DNA of 64,000 nucleotides from Bacillus cereus ATCC 14579. Lineage in GTDB: Bacteria; Bacillota; Bacilli; Bacillales; Bacillaceae_G. Of this stretch, positions 45,105 through 54,664 are shown piece by piece; the first letter of the stretch is position 1; every line of letters starts with the position of its first letter. The stretch spans positions 5,347,810-5,411,809 of the forward strand of contig NC_004722.1 of the NCBI RefSeq assembly GCF_000007825.1, read 5' to 3'. The notes below the pieces were generated by a model. It searched no databases and was not told the origin of the DNA. It saw nothing but the letters and a program-made list of their open reading frames with translations. Made by a program: the position numbers and the translations under genes.

Positions 45105-45179
45105 ATTGTACCAAAACCGAAAGAGAAGTCAACCGAAAAGCGAACATTTTTTCACAAAAAAACATTTTCGTTCGTAAGA
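45105..45179 (-). promoter_or_regulatory. purA promoter with PurR box pair
   Basis: On the minus strand TTGACT (45127-45132), 16-base spacer, TACAAT (45105-45110). Upstream of the -35 lies a PurBox pair: AAAAGCGAACATT on plus (core CGAAC 45141-45145, 12 of 13 to consensus) and CGAAC on minus (45174-45170). The span from core to core is 34 nt, the same as in both guaC pairs. Confidence 0.72.
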
Positions 45180-45220
45180 ATTATATATTTAACTTATGAA
45201 AGCCTTATCTTTCTTATAAA

Positions 45221-45263
45221 AAAAAAGAAACACATCTTATTATAAGAAATGTGTTTCTTTTTT
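45221..45263 (-). terminator. Terminator after dnaC
   Basis: Long stem AAAAAAGAAACACAT with ATGTGTTTCTTTTTT plus an inner CTTA/TAAG stem; T-run on the minus strand. Ends the rplI-dnaC transcription unit. Confidence 0.85.
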
Positions 45264-45272
45264 ATACTGCCT

Positions 45273-46633
45273 TTATGCCGGTGGAGCATGTCCATCCTCA
45301 AAACGACGTTCTAAGTTAACGAACTTATTGAACTCTTTGACGAATGCAAGTTCCACTGAACCTACTGGACCGTTACGTTGTTTTGCAATAATAATTTCAA
45401 TTGTATTTTTGTTTTCCGTTTCTCGATCATAGTAGTCTTCACGATATAGGAAAGCTACAATATCAGCATCCTGCTCAATACTTCCAGATTCACGAATATC
45501 AGACATCATCGGGCGTTTACTTGACGAGATTCTACACCACGAGATAACTGTGATAAAGCAATAACAGGCACTTGCAATTCACGCGCAATCCCTTTTAAGG
45601 TACGAGAAATCTCAGATACTTCCTGCTGACGGTTTTCTCCTGATTTCCCACTTCCTTGAATAAGCTGCAAATAGTCAATCAAAATCATACCAAGACCTTG
45701 TTCTTGCTTTAATCTACGGCATTTTGCTCGAATCTCATTTACTTTAATACCTGGCGTATCATCAATATATATACCAGCATTTGAGAGACTCCCCATTGCC
45801 ATTGTTAATTTTGCCCAATCATCGGAAGTTAATGAACCAGTACGAAGTCTTTGTGCATCAATATTCCCTTCTGCACAAAGCATACGCATAACAAGCTGAT
45901 CAGCACCCATCTCCAAACTAAAAATCGCTACATTTTCATCCGTTTTCGTCGCTACGTTTTGTGCAATATTTAATGAAAATGCCGTTTTCCCTACTGATGG
46001 ACGTGCTGCCACGATAATTAAATCATTTCGTTGGAAACCTGCTGTCATCTTATCTAATTCAGTAAACCCAGTTGGTATCCCAGTAACTTCACCCTTTTGA
46101 TTATGCAAAAGTTCAATTTTGTCATAAGCATCTACAAGAACATCTTTAATGTTTTGGAATGCTTTTGCATTCGTTTGATGGGATACTTCTAATATTTTTT
46201 TCTCAGCCTCGTTTAAAAGACCATCCACATCATCTTCTCTCTCGTATCCATCCGATACAATATGAGTCGCCGTGCGAATTAAACGACGTAAAAGCGCCTT
46301 TTCAGCGATGATGCGTGCGTAATATTCTACGTTAGCTGCAGTTGGCACAACTTCTGCTAACTCTGCTAAGTAAGAAACCCCACCAACCTCTTCTAGTAAT
46401 CCTTGATCAGCCATTGCTGATGTCATCATTACTAAGTCAATCGGCTCTCCCTTATCAGATAGCCCAAGCATGACTTCAAAAATCTTTTGATGTTTCGTTC
46501 GATAGAACGAATCAGGTACCAATAACTCTGATGCTGAAGTTAACGCATCTTGATCAATCAATATGGCCCCTAAAACCGCCTGCTCAGCCTCTATATTATG
46601 CGGAGGGGTACGATCAGCAAGTACATCACTCAT
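45273..46633 (-). pseudogene. dnaC: Replicative DNA helicase DnaC (DnaB family), single-base frameshift
   Basis: The main part (46633 to 45506) has the DnaB N-terminal domain (TPPHNIEAEQAVLGAIL), Walker A in AARPSVGKTAFSLN, Walker B MILIDYLQL and LSQLSRGVESRQ, then goes out of frame to VNAR and stops. The rest (MMSDIRESGSIEQDAD to GHAPPA) lies in another frame at 45509-45273. One missing base near 45519-45520 restores RQDKRPMMSDIRESG and a normal 453-residue protein. As this helicase is essential, a sequencing error is much the likeliest cause, and the gene should be treated as intact. ATG 46633 has GGAGG upstream. Confidence 0.92.
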
Positions 46634-46660
46634 ACGCAATCCTCCTTGCTTAATTTATTT

Positions 46661-47107
46661 TTATTGTTCACTAACATGAACTTTTACTGTTGCTGTTACT
46701 TGTGGATGCAATTTCACAGTAACGTTTGTATAACCTAACGCGCGGATTGCATCGTCCATTTCAAATTTACGTTTATCAAGTTTAATCTTGTGTGATTTTT
46801 GCATTGCATCTACGATTTGTTTGCTTGTGATAGAACCAAATAAACGGCCACCTTCTCCAGATTTCGCCTTTAATTCTACAGTTAATTTCTCTAAAGTCTC
46901 TTTTAACTCTTTTGCATTTTCAAGCTCTGCTGCTGCATCTTTTTCTTCTTTACGCTTTTGAGCTTCTAAAGTTTTCATACTGCTATTTGTTGCTTCAGCA
47001 GCTAATCCTTGTTTTAGTAAGAAGTTGTTTGCATAGCCATCTGGTACGTTTTTTACTTCTCCTTTTTTACCTTTACCTTTTACGTCTTTTAGAAAAATTA
47101 CTTTCAT
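46661..47107 (-). CDS. rplI: Ribosomal protein L9
   Basis: 148 residues; N-terminal domain MKVIFLKDVKGKGKKGEVKNVPDGYANNF, long connecting helix (about 41-75), C-terminal rRNA-binding domain with GGRLFGSIT. Start overlaps the end of gdpP by four bases, so coupled. Confidence 0.97.
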   Translation of the reverse strand: MKVIFLKDVKGKGKKGEVKNVPDGYANNFLLKQGLAAEATNSSMKTLEAQKRKEEKDAAAELENAKELKETLEKLTVELKAKSGEGGRLFGSITSKQIVDAMQKSHKIKLDKRKFEMDDAIRALGYTNVTVKLHPQVTATVKVHVSEQ

Positions 47108-49077
47108 GATTGTGTGCCTCCCTGTAAATAGTCATCAATAACAAATCGAAGCTTCTCCTCCGCTTCATCTACTGTAACACCTTTCATCTGTGTGGCTGCC
47201 TTCTTCACATGCCCGCCACCGCCTAAGTTTTCCATAATTAGCTGCACATTCACTTCACCTAAAGACCTGCTGCTAATTCCAATGAGATTCTCACCACGCT
47301 TCGCAACAACAAATGATGCAATAATCCCTGTCATCGTTAATAACGTGTCTGCCGATTGCGCAATAAGCACTTGATCGTAGTAATCATCACTATCAACTTT
47401 AGCAATCGCAATTCCATTTTTATAAATGTACGCATTTTTTATAGCTTTTGCAACCCGTAAATACTGATCCATATCTTCCTTTAAAAGTTCTTGTACAAGT
47501 ACAGTATCTGCACCATGTGAGCGTAAATAAGAAGCAGCATCAAATGTACGAGCCCCTGTCCGGAATGTGAAACTTTTCGTGTCGACAATAATACCCGCTA
47601 ACAATGCCGTCGCTTCTAACATTGTCATCTTTAAATTTTTAGGTTGATACTCAAGTAATTCTGTAACCAATTCTGCCGTTGAAGAAGCATATGGTTCCAT
47701 ATAAACTAGCAATGGGTCTTCAATAAAATCTTCTCCACGGCGATGATGATCAATACCTACTACATTTTCAATTTTATGTAACAGTTTTTGCTCCATCACC
47801 ATAGAAGGTTTATGCGTATCGACAACAACAAGTAACGACTCATCATTTGCAAATTCCATCGCTTGCTCTGGAGTAATAAAATGAGACCATAACTCCTCAT
47901 TTTGTTTCACTTTGTCCATCAAACGCTTAATTCCTTTATCGGAATCATTTTCATCTAACACAATATATCCTTTACGCTCATTTAATTGAGCCACTTTTAA
48001 AATACCAATCGCAGCACCAATTGCGTCCATATCGGGAGCCCTATGCCCCATAATAATGACATTACTACTTTCTAATACTAAATCCTTTAACGCATGCGAA
48101 ATGACCCTGGCGCGTACACGGGTACGTTTTTCAACCGGATTTGTCTTACCTCCATAGAACTTAACTTTACCTGTCGCTTGTTTAATAGCTACTTGGTCTC
48201 CCCCACGCCCAAGCGCAAGATCTAAACCAGATTGAGCCATTGCTCCAAGCTCTGATAAAGGTAAATCACCTGATCCGACACCCACACTTAATGTAAGTGG
48301 TATATTCCTTTTAGATGTTTCTTCACGCACCTGATCTAAAATGCTAAATTTCCCTTTCTCCATCTGCGTCAAAATACTTTCATTTAGCACAACGAAGAAT
48401 CTTTCTGAAGATGCACGTTTTAAATAAGCACCATACTTAAGTGCCCATTCATTTAGTCGCGATGTCACAAGACTTGTTATATTCGTACGTAATTGATCAT
48501 CTAATCCTTGTGTAACTTCATCATAATTATCCAAATAGATGACAGCTAAAACAGTCCTTTGATCCTCGTACATCTTTTCGATTTCTGTTTGTTCCGTTAC
48601 ATCAAAGAAATAAATTAACTTTTCTTCTTTCCTTACAAAAACGCGAAACTTTCGATTATTTAAAGAGACTATATCATCAGAAGTTTCTCCTTTAATGAAA
48701 AGAAGTAATGTTTCTGATACATCGTAAAGGTGCCATCCAGCTAATGCGTGCTGTCCCAGACATGAAGATAAATAAGGATTTGCCCAATCAATCCCATAAT
48801 CCTTATTGTATAACAAAATACCAATCGGCATTTGGTTAAATGCTTCATTACTTACTTTCTTTACTCTTGTAATCATATCTGTCGTATGCTTTTCGAAATT
48901 CCTTTGAAAATTAAGTTCAAATCGTATAACGATAAAGAATACGATACAAAAAATGACAAAAGCAGCTATACCCATAATTAAATGAAAATAACAGAGAATT
49001 GAAATGAGCACAAACACAAAAAATGCCAATACATAAACAGGATATAAAAACCACTGTTTCTTATCAAATTCAGGCAT
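47104..49077 (-). CDS. gdpP: Cyclic-di-AMP phosphodiesterase GdpP
   Basis: 657 residues: two helices (about 10-55), PAS-like haem-binding domain (about 80-150), degenerate GGDEF domain (about 170-300), DHH domain with MGHRAPDMDAIGAAIG and VVDTHKPSMV, DHH-associated domain ending ENLGGGGHVKKAATQ. Hydrolyses c-di-AMP to pApA, controlling osmotic and wall homeostasis. B. subtilis name yybT. In the yybS-gdpP-rplI-dnaC run. Confidence 0.95.
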   Translation of the reverse strand: MPEFDKKQWFLYPVYVLAFFVFVLISILCYFHLIMGIAAFVIFCIVFFIVIRFELNFQRNFEKHTTDMITRVKKVSNEAFNQMPIGILLYNKDYGIDWANPYLSSCLGQHALAGWHLYDVSETLLLFIKGETSDDIVSLNNRKFRVFVRKEEKLIYFFDVTEQTEIEKMYEDQRTVLAVIYLDNYDEVTQGLDDQLRTNITSLVTSRLNEWALKYGAYLKRASSERFFVVLNESILTQMEKGKFSILDQVREETSKRNIPLTLSVGVGSGDLPLSELGAMAQSGLDLALGRGGDQVAIKQATGKVKFYGGKTNPVEKRTRVRARVISHALKDLVLESSNVIIMGHRAPDMDAIGAAIGILKVAQLNERKGYIVLDENDSDKGIKRLMDKVKQNEELWSHFITPEQAMEFANDESLLVVVDTHKPSMVMEQKLLHKIENVVGIDHHRRGEDFIEDPLLVYMEPYASSTAELVTELLEYQPKNLKMTMLEATALLAGIIVDTKSFTFRTGARTFDAASYLRSHGADTVLVQELLKEDMDQYLRVAKAIKNAYIYKNGIAIAKVDSDDYYDQVLIAQSADTLLTMTGIIASFVVAKRGENLIGISSRSLGEVNVQLIMENLGGGGHVKKAATQMKGVTVDEAEEKLRFVIDDYLQGGTQS

Positions 49078-49155
49078 GTATACAACTCCTATAAAGTAAA
49101 ACTAACTTACCTTCCAGTTAGTTAAACAGATTAAAATAGTATAAGGAATATTATT

Positions 49156-50091
49156 TTATCCCCCTATTTTAGAACGCAATGAAATCCCTAAGTCAATTAT
49201 ACCTAAGATTGTCACAAGAGGAAACAGCATCGGAATAAACATGCATGCAATAAAACTAATAATAGGAACCCCTTTAGTAAAACCTTTTCTATACGCTAAA
49301 AAGGCGATAAATGTCAGACCTTGCAGTACAAGCAATAGTGCAAATATGACATTTAGGTTAGAAAATACCATATGTAAATATGATGTTGGTTCTACTTTTA
49401 TAAAAGTTGCTAACAAAATAAATATAACGTAATACCAAATGATACTCTTTGGTAATTGTATATCTTTAAATTTAGGCCAAGATATAACTTCATGTTTTAA
49501 CTTTTTCAAAACACTACCTGATATTATCACTGTAATCCAAGAAAAACATACTGAAACTAGCACAAGTATACTTGGAAGTAACGATTGTAATATATCATTC
49601 ATTTGTGCAAGTAGCTCTTTTTGTTCCTTACTAATCGGCATACCTGTAGCACTTACTATCTTTTCGCTTTTCGCCATACTTTCACTAAACATACTTTGCA
49701 TTTGCTTCATTATATCTATGTTGAAAAACTTTATACTCGCAACATAAATAAGTACAAAACCAATTAAGTATGCAAGCGTCCCCGCTATTAAGATTTCAAC
49801 TGGCTTTTTTCTTGTTTTATACATATATCCTAAAACAATCCCTATCAATCCAAACATAATTGTCTTCACTAAATTCAGCGGTTGACTCACAATAATAGTA
49901 ACAAAAAGTGCTGCTACAAAAACCACGAGCACATTAGATAGTTTATGTCTTATCATTAATAGTATAAATGGTAACGGCAACGCAAAAGTTACAACTGTAC
50001 CCAAAATCGGAACATACATAGATATAAGCAATAAAATTGCATATATAGCTAATAATGCTGCACCTTCTGTAATAAACTTTGTTTGTTTCAC
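49156..50091 (-). CDS. yybS: YybS family membrane protein (DUF2232)
   Basis: 311 residues, about eight helices, DUF2232, matching YybS which always sits before gdpP in bacilli. Function unknown. The 78-base gap to gdpP suggests one transcript. Confidence 0.85.
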   Translation of the reverse strand: MKQTKFITEGAALLAIYAILLLISMYVPILGTVVTFALPLPFILLMIRHKLSNVLVVFVAALFVTIIVSQPLNLVKTIMFGLIGIVLGYMYKTRKKPVEILIAGTLAYLIGFVLIYVASIKFFNIDIMKQMQSMFSESMAKSEKIVSATGMPISKEQKELLAQMNDILQSLLPSILVLVSVCFSWITVIISGSVLKKLKHEVISWPKFKDIQLPKSIIWYYVIFILLATFIKVEPTSYLHMVFSNLNVIFALLLVLQGLTFIAFLAYRKGFTKGVPIISFIACMFIPMLFPLVTILGIIDLGISLRSKIGG

Positions 50092-50126
50092 ATTTTAACC
50101 TCTCTTTCAAAAAGAAAAGCATAGCA

Positions 50127-50163
50127 AAATGCACAGTAGAGTCCGACTCTACTGTGCATTTCA
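50127..50163 (-). terminator. Terminator after rpsR
   Basis: A 16-bp perfect stem (50127-50142 with 50146-50161) with a 3-nt loop. The tail is only moderately T-rich on the minus strand. Confidence 0.72.
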
Positions 50164-50170
50164 TACGCTA

Positions 50171-50404
50171 TTATTCACCAACATATGGTAAAAGTGCCAT
50201 TTGACGAGCACGTTTAATTGCAACTGTAAGTTTGCGTTGGTATTTTGCGCTTGTTCCTGTTACACGACGAGGTAAAATTTTACCACGCTCAGAAACGAAA
50301 CGTTTTAATAAATCAACATCTTTATAGTCAATGCGAGTGATGCCGTTAGCTGTGAAGAAACACACCTTACGACGTTTCGCACGTCCACCTTTGCGTCCTG
50401 CCAT
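50171..50404 (-). CDS. rpsR: Ribosomal protein S18
   Basis: 77 residues, basic; conserved [24 protein letters not shown] and ALLPYVGE end. Binds S6 in the 30S platform. Third gene of rpsF-ssb-rpsR. Confidence 0.97.
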
Positions 50405-50449
50405 GTCTATTTCCCTCCATTCTTTGTTAAAACTAACAAATTTACTGTA

Positions 50450-50959
50450 TTAGAACGGTAAATCGTCGTCGGAAATGTCGATCGGTTGACCTACATTTGA
50501 AAATGGATCGTCATTCTTCGTAAATCCAGAGTTACCTTGGTTACCTGAATTACTAGATTGACCAAATGGGTTAGAGCCTTGGTTACCGAAACCAGCTCCT
50601 GATGGTTGCTGATTAAATGAACCACGTTGCTCCCCACCGCCATTACGCGGCTCTAAAAATTGCACGCTTTCCGCAAGAACTTCTGTTACGTATACACGTT
50701 TACCATCTTGTCCCTCGTAATTACGAGTTTGAAGACGCCCATCTACGCCTGCTAAGCTACCTTTTTTCAAATAATTTGCTACGTTTTCTGCTTGTTTACG
50801 CCATATTACACAATTAATAAAGTCAGCTTCACGCTCACCTTGCTGATTGGCAAATGCGCGATTCACAGCTAACGTAAAAGTAGCTACTGCGACACCATTG
50901 GGCGTGTAACGTAAGTCAGGGTCCTTAGTTAAACGACCAACGAGGATAACACGATTCAT
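50450..50959 (-). CDS. ssb: Single-stranded DNA-binding protein
   Basis: 169 residues. N-terminal OB fold (1-105, MNRVILVGRLTKDPDLRYTPNG), Gly/Asn/Gln-rich linker, acidic tip DISDDDLPF that binds partner proteins. ATG 50959 is chosen from homologues; an in-frame GTG at 50971 overlaps the ribosome site. Between rpsF and rpsR as in all bacilli. Confidence 0.96.
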   Translation of the reverse strand: MNRVILVGRLTKDPDLRYTPNGVAVATFTLAVNRAFANQQGEREADFINCVIWRKQAENVANYLKKGSLAGVDGRLQTRNYEGQDGKRVYVTEVLAESVQFLEPRNGGGEQRGSFNQQPSGAGFGNQGSNPFGQSSNSGNQGNSGFTKNDDPFSNVGQPIDISDDDLPF

Positions 50960-50988
50960 CAATCGAACCACTCTCCCTTATATATCAA

Positions 50989-51279
50989 TTATTTTTCTTC
51001 TTCTTTAACAACGATATGACGAAGGATGTCTTCGTTGATCTTAGCTAAACGGTCGAATTCGTTAATCGCTTCTGCGTTAGATTTCACGTTTAAGATCATG
51101 TAGAAACCTTCACGTAAGTCGTTGATTTCGTAAGCTAAACGACGCTTACCCCACTCTTTCGTGTTAATGATTTCTGCACCATTGTTTGTTAAAACACCTG
51201 CAAAACGTTCAACTAAAGCTTTTTGAGCTTCTTCTTCAACGCCAGGACGAATGATGTACATAATTTCGTACTTTCTCAT
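50989..51279 (-). CDS. rpsF: Ribosomal protein S6
   Basis: 96 residues, MRKYEIMYIIRPGVEEEAQ start; RNP-like fold. ATG 51279 is preceded by GGAGGTG. The leader folds into a structure that resembles the S6:S18 regulatory RNA. Confidence 0.97.
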   Translation of the reverse strand: MRKYEIMYIIRPGVEEEAQKALVERFAGVLTNNGAEIINTKEWGKRRLAYEINDLREGFYMILNVKSNAEAINEFDRLAKINEDILRHIVVKEEEK

Positions 51280-51289
51280 TACACTTTCA

Positions 51290-51329
51290 CCTCCTTTTGG
51301 TCTAAACGGCCCGTAATGGGCAAGGAGCA
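51290..51329 (-). promoter_or_regulatory. Candidate S6:S18 autoregulatory leader of rpsF
   Basis: On the minus strand CTCCTT/AAGGAG (51322-51327 with 51291-51296... read on RNA) closes a structure holding hairpin GCCC-ATTAC-GGGC and a CCG triplet (51309-51307) on its 3' side. The closing stem contains the rpsF Shine-Dalgarno sequence. A CCG bulge mimicking 16S rRNA is the known feature of S6:S18 leaders. Confidence 0.6.
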
Positions 51330-51404
51330 ATTAATTTATAGTAATTACTCACGAGTTTAGATTATATCATAGTAAGTTATATGAATCAACTCACCAATAC
51401 ATAA

Positions 51405-51440
51405 AAAACTTGGCAAACATATAATATATTTGCCAAGTTC
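51405..51440 (-). terminator. Terminator after ychF
   Basis: Stem AACTTGGCAAA (51407-51417) with TTTGCCAAGTT (51429-51439), T-run on the minus strand. Confidence 0.88.
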
Positions 51441-51470
51441 ATATCTTTATTTTTCCTAGGAAATATTAAA

Positions 51471-52571
51471 TTAAACGTTAAAACGGAAGTGCATAACATC
51501 TCCGTCTTTTACGATATATTCTTTTCCTTCTAAACGTACTTTTCCAGCTTCTTTTGCAGCTGTCATAGAACCGTTTGTCATTAAATCATCGTAAGAAACT
51601 GTTTCTGCACGAATAAATCCACGCTCAAAGTCTGTATGAATAACACCAGCACATTGTGGTGCCTTCATTCCTTGTTTAAATGTCCAAGCACGTACTTCTT
51701 GAACGCCAGCTGTAAAGTACGTAGCAAGTCCTAATAGGTCATATGCTGCACGAATTAATTGATCTAAACCAGACTCTTCAATTCCTAATTCTTCAAGGAA
51801 TACTTTTTTCTCTTCTTCGTCTAATTCAGCGATTTCTGATTCGATTTTTGCACATACAACGATTACTTGAGAATTTTCATTTGCTGCAAATTCTTTTACC
51901 ATTTGTACGTATTTATTTTCCGAAGGATCGATAATATCGTCTTCACTTACATTCGCTACGTATAACATTTCTTTTGTTGTAAGTAAATGAAGGCCTTTAA
52001 CAATCTTCATCTGCTCTTCTGTAAATTCAACAGTACGAGCTGGTTTTCCCTCTTCAAAAGCTTCTTTTAAACGAACTAAAATTTCATGCTCATATACCGC
52101 TTCTTTATCTTTTTGTCTTGCTAATTTCGCAACACGCTCGATACGCTTATCAACAGACTCTAAGTCCGCTAAAATTAGCTCTAAATTGATTGTTTCAATA
52201 TCATCAATTGGATCTACTTTCCCTGAAACGTGCGTAATATTTTCGTCTTCAAAACAACGAACAACTTGGCAAATTGCATCTACTTGACGAATGTGAGATA
52301 AGAATTTATTTCCTAAACCTTCACCTTTACTAGCACCTTTTACGATACCTGCAATATCAGTAAACTCGAATACAGTCGGAACAGTCTTTTTCGGTTCTAC
52401 TAATTCCGTTAATTTATTTAAACGCTCATCTGGTACTTCTACAATCCCTACGTTTGGATCAATTGTACAGAATGGATAGTTCGCAGATTCTGCTCCTGCT
52501 TGTGTAATTGCATTAAATAAAGTGGACTTCCCTACGTTAGGTAATCCAACAATCCCAGCCGTTAATCCCAT
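51471..52571 (-). CDS. ychF: Redox-regulated ATPase YchF
   Basis: 366 residues. OBG-family P-loop GLPNVGKSTLFNAIT, switch DIAGIVKGASKGEGLGNKFLSHIR, C-terminal TGS domain. Prefers ATP to GTP and binds ribosomes; role in stress response and translation of leaderless messages reported in other bacteria. ATG 52571 fits GGAG at 8 bases. B. subtilis name yyaF. Confidence 0.95.
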   Translation of the reverse strand: MGLTAGIVGLPNVGKSTLFNAITQAGAESANYPFCTIDPNVGIVEVPDERLNKLTELVEPKKTVPTVFEFTDIAGIVKGASKGEGLGNKFLSHIRQVDAICQVVRCFEDENITHVSGKVDPIDDIETINLELILADLESVDKRIERVAKLARQKDKEAVYEHEILVRLKEAFEEGKPARTVEFTEEQMKIVKGLHLLTTKEMLYVANVSEDDIIDPSENKYVQMVKEFAANENSQVIVVCAKIESEIAELDEEEKKVFLEELGIEESGLDQLIRAAYDLLGLATYFTAGVQEVRAWTFKQGMKAPQCAGVIHTDFERGFIRAETVSYDDLMTNGSMTAAKEAGKVRLEGKEYIVKDGDVMHFRFNV

Positions 52572-52651
52572 ATTTTTCACTCCTATGTCTCAATCTTTCA
52601 TCATTATAGATAGTAACGAAAAAAATGACAAGTTTCCGCCAAACGAAAAAA

Positions 52652-52680
52652 AGTAACAGTTACCTACTGTAACTGTTACT
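52652..52680 (-). terminator. Terminator after the DUF951 gene
   Basis: A 12-bp perfect stem (52652-52663 with 52669-52680), 5-nt loop, T-run on the minus strand. Confidence 0.85.
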
Positions 52681-52686
52681 CTTCCT

Positions 52687-52884
52687 CTATTCTTCGTGCT
52701 TCACAAGTATTTTTTTCACCTTACGATCAAACTCTCTTCGAGGAATCATTACTGAATGGTCACACCCCTCGCACTTAATGCGGATATCCATTCCCATACG
52801 AATAATTTTCCAACGATTCTCGCCACATGGATGGGCTTTCTTCATTTCCACAACATCATACAAGTTATATTCCTTTTGCTCCAT
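52687..52884 (-). CDS. yyzM: DUF951 family small protein
   Basis: 65 residues with an MKKAHPCGENRWKIIRMGMDIRIKC core and CEGCDH, suggesting a small zinc-binding fold; DUF951 family. The only 20-base gap to mscS suggests cotranscription. Function unknown. The symbol is from its homologue's position in B. subtilis. Confidence 0.82.
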   Translation of the reverse strand: MEQKEYNLYDVVEMKKAHPCGENRWKIIRMGMDIRIKCEGCDHSVMIPRREFDRKVKKILVKHEE

Positions 52885-52904
52885 TCTCCAAACTCCTCTC
52901 CATA

Positions 52905-53786
52905 CTAAATTGCTTTTCCACTAACTAATTCTTCACGATTATATAAAACCATACGTGGATATGGAATTTCAATTCCATGTAAATCAAGACGATTTTTAAT
53001 CTCTTTACGAAGTGCCCTTGCAATAACTGCATGTTGCATCGGTTCTACTTCAGCAATAACACGTAATATAACTTCTGATGCAGCTAATGTTTGCACACCT
53101 AATAATTCAGGTGTTGTTACCATTTTTTCGTACTTTGAAGGTAATTCTACTAATAAATCTTCAATAACTTGCTCTGCTTTCGCAATATCAGCCTCATATG
53201 AAATAGATACATCAACAAACGCTACACTATTACTAACTGAGTAGTTAGTAACTTGAATAATACTTCCATTTGGTAAAGTATGAATTTCACCTGTCCAACT
53301 CTTTACTTTCGTTGTACGAAGTCCAATTTCTAAAACGACTCCTTCAAATTGACCGATTTTAACATAATCGCCAACTGAAAACTGATCTTCTAACAAAATA
53401 AATAAACCTGTAATAACGTCTTTCACTAAACTTTGAGCACCAAATCCGACTGCTAAACCAATTACCCCAGCACCCGCTAATAAACCTGATGCATTAATAT
53501 CAAACACACCTAAAATCGCAATTAGCATAATGAACATAACAACGTACGCTACAATATTTTCAAGTAATTTCGCTACTGTAACTGTACGACGTTCTGAAAT
53601 CTGAATTGGAGAACGACTCCCCATACGAAACGCATTTCGTACAACCGCCCTTGCAATTCGCACAACAACTGCACCAATTGTTAAAATAATACATATTTTT
53701 AATGTCGCAACTCCAATATGAGCCCAACGATCAGCATCTAATAAATACTGTTTCATAGAATTAAACCACTTCGCTAATAAATCCAT
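52905..53786 (-). CDS. Small-conductance mechanosensitive channel (MscS family)
   Basis: 293 residues: three helices, pore helix with GLLAGAGVIGLAVGFGAQSLVKDVITGLFILLE region (glycine/alanine pattern), then the MscS beta domain (VGDYVKIGQFEGVVLEIGLRTTKVKSWTGE) and C-terminal alpha/beta cage. Releases solutes on osmotic downshock. B. subtilis homologue at this place is yyaD/ykuT-like; I give no symbol. Confidence 0.9.
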   Translation of the reverse strand: MDLLAKWFNSMKQYLLDADRWAHIGVATLKICIILTIGAVVVRIARAVVRNAFRMGSRSPIQISERRTVTVAKLLENIVAYVVMFIMLIAILGVFDINASGLLAGAGVIGLAVGFGAQSLVKDVITGLFILLEDQFSVGDYVKIGQFEGVVLEIGLRTTKVKSWTGEIHTLPNGSIIQVTNYSVSNSVAFVDVSISYEADIAKAEQVIEDLLVELPSKYEKMVTTPELLGVQTLAASEVILRVIAEVEPMQHAVIARALRKEIKNRLDLHGIEIPYPRMVLYNREELVSGKAI

Positions 53787-54045
53787 GTACCTCTACCTCT
53801 CTAGCTAAAATTTCTTTTTAGTTACCCTTATTATTGTATCAGAAGTCCCCTAATTGCTGAAAAAATTTTATGATTTTAATCCTATTTTATCCCCGACATC
53901 CAGGTATAAAATGGAACGAATATATATATACTAGTACTATTATTTCCGTTTTCATTCACATTTTGCAAAAATTACGCACTTATAACTTTCCATTTTCCTC
54001 ACCATATAACATATATTGAAAATTTATTAAAAGGATGGGTGCTTC

Positions 54046-54642
54046 ATGAATATTGGAAGTTTTCGCTTACCATTTTTTGAGAAAGAAACTCAAAACGTTA
54101 TGCACCAAGATCTAGAAGCCTCTGAGATAATCAGTAATTTCTTACTTACCCATATTCCTATTAAAACTAATATACCACTCATTCTCGTTTGTATCGGCAC
54201 AGATCGCTCTACAGGTGACGCACTCGGCCCATTAGTTGGTACAAAACTTGAACAAATAGACATCCAAAACCTCCAAGTATTCGGTACACTAGATGAGCCA
54301 GTACATGCGCTAAATTTAGAAGAGAAAATTCAGAATATACAGAAAGAATATCCTACTGCATTTATAATTGCTGTTGATGCATGTTTAGGAAAGTCCCAAA
54401 ATATCGGATCAATCACTACTGGAAAGGGACCTAGTAAACCTGGGGCTGCTATGAATAAGAAATTACCTGCAGTTGGTGATTTGCACATACACGGTATCGT
54501 CAATCTAAATGGGTTTATGGAGTTTTTCGTTCTTCAAAATACAAGATTAAGTTTAGTCATGAAAATGGCTGATGTAATCGCAAAAAGTATAAAAGAGACG
54601 GATCAAAAATTATCCGCATTAAAAAAAGCAAACCATCTATAA
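54046..54642 (+). CDS. yyaC: YyaC, spore-germination-protease-like protein
   Basis: 198 residues, DUF1256 family (YyaC), related to the germination protease GPR. Conserved ICIGTDRSTGDALGPLVGT-like region, VDACLGKSQNIGSI and GKGPSKPGAAMNKKLPAVGD. It has the sporulation gene signature but I cannot fix a sigma-F/G promoter in the 259 bases upstream. The only plus-strand gene after 32.3 kb in the window. Confidence 0.86.
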   Translation: MNIGSFRLPFFEKETQNVMHQDLEASEIISNFLLTHIPIKTNIPLILVCIGTDRSTGDALGPLVGTKLEQIDIQNLQVFGTLDEPVHALNLEEKIQNIQKEYPTAFIIAVDACLGKSQNIGSITTGKGPSKPGAAMNKKLPAVGDLHIHGIVNLNGFMEFFVLQNTRLSLVMKMADVIAKSIKETDQKLSALKKANHL

Positions 54643-54664
54643 ATAATAAGATGGTTTGCTTTTT
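54623..54664. terminator. Bidirectional terminator between yyaC and spo0J
   Basis: A 16-bp perfect stem (54623-54638 with 54649-54664), overlapping the yyaC stop codon; T-runs on both strands. Confidence 0.88.

Noticed and set aside
45058..45165. N-terminal extension of purA by 36 residues
   Set aside because: The extension covers the ribosome site and both promoter boxes, and purA homologues start at MSSVVVVGTQ.
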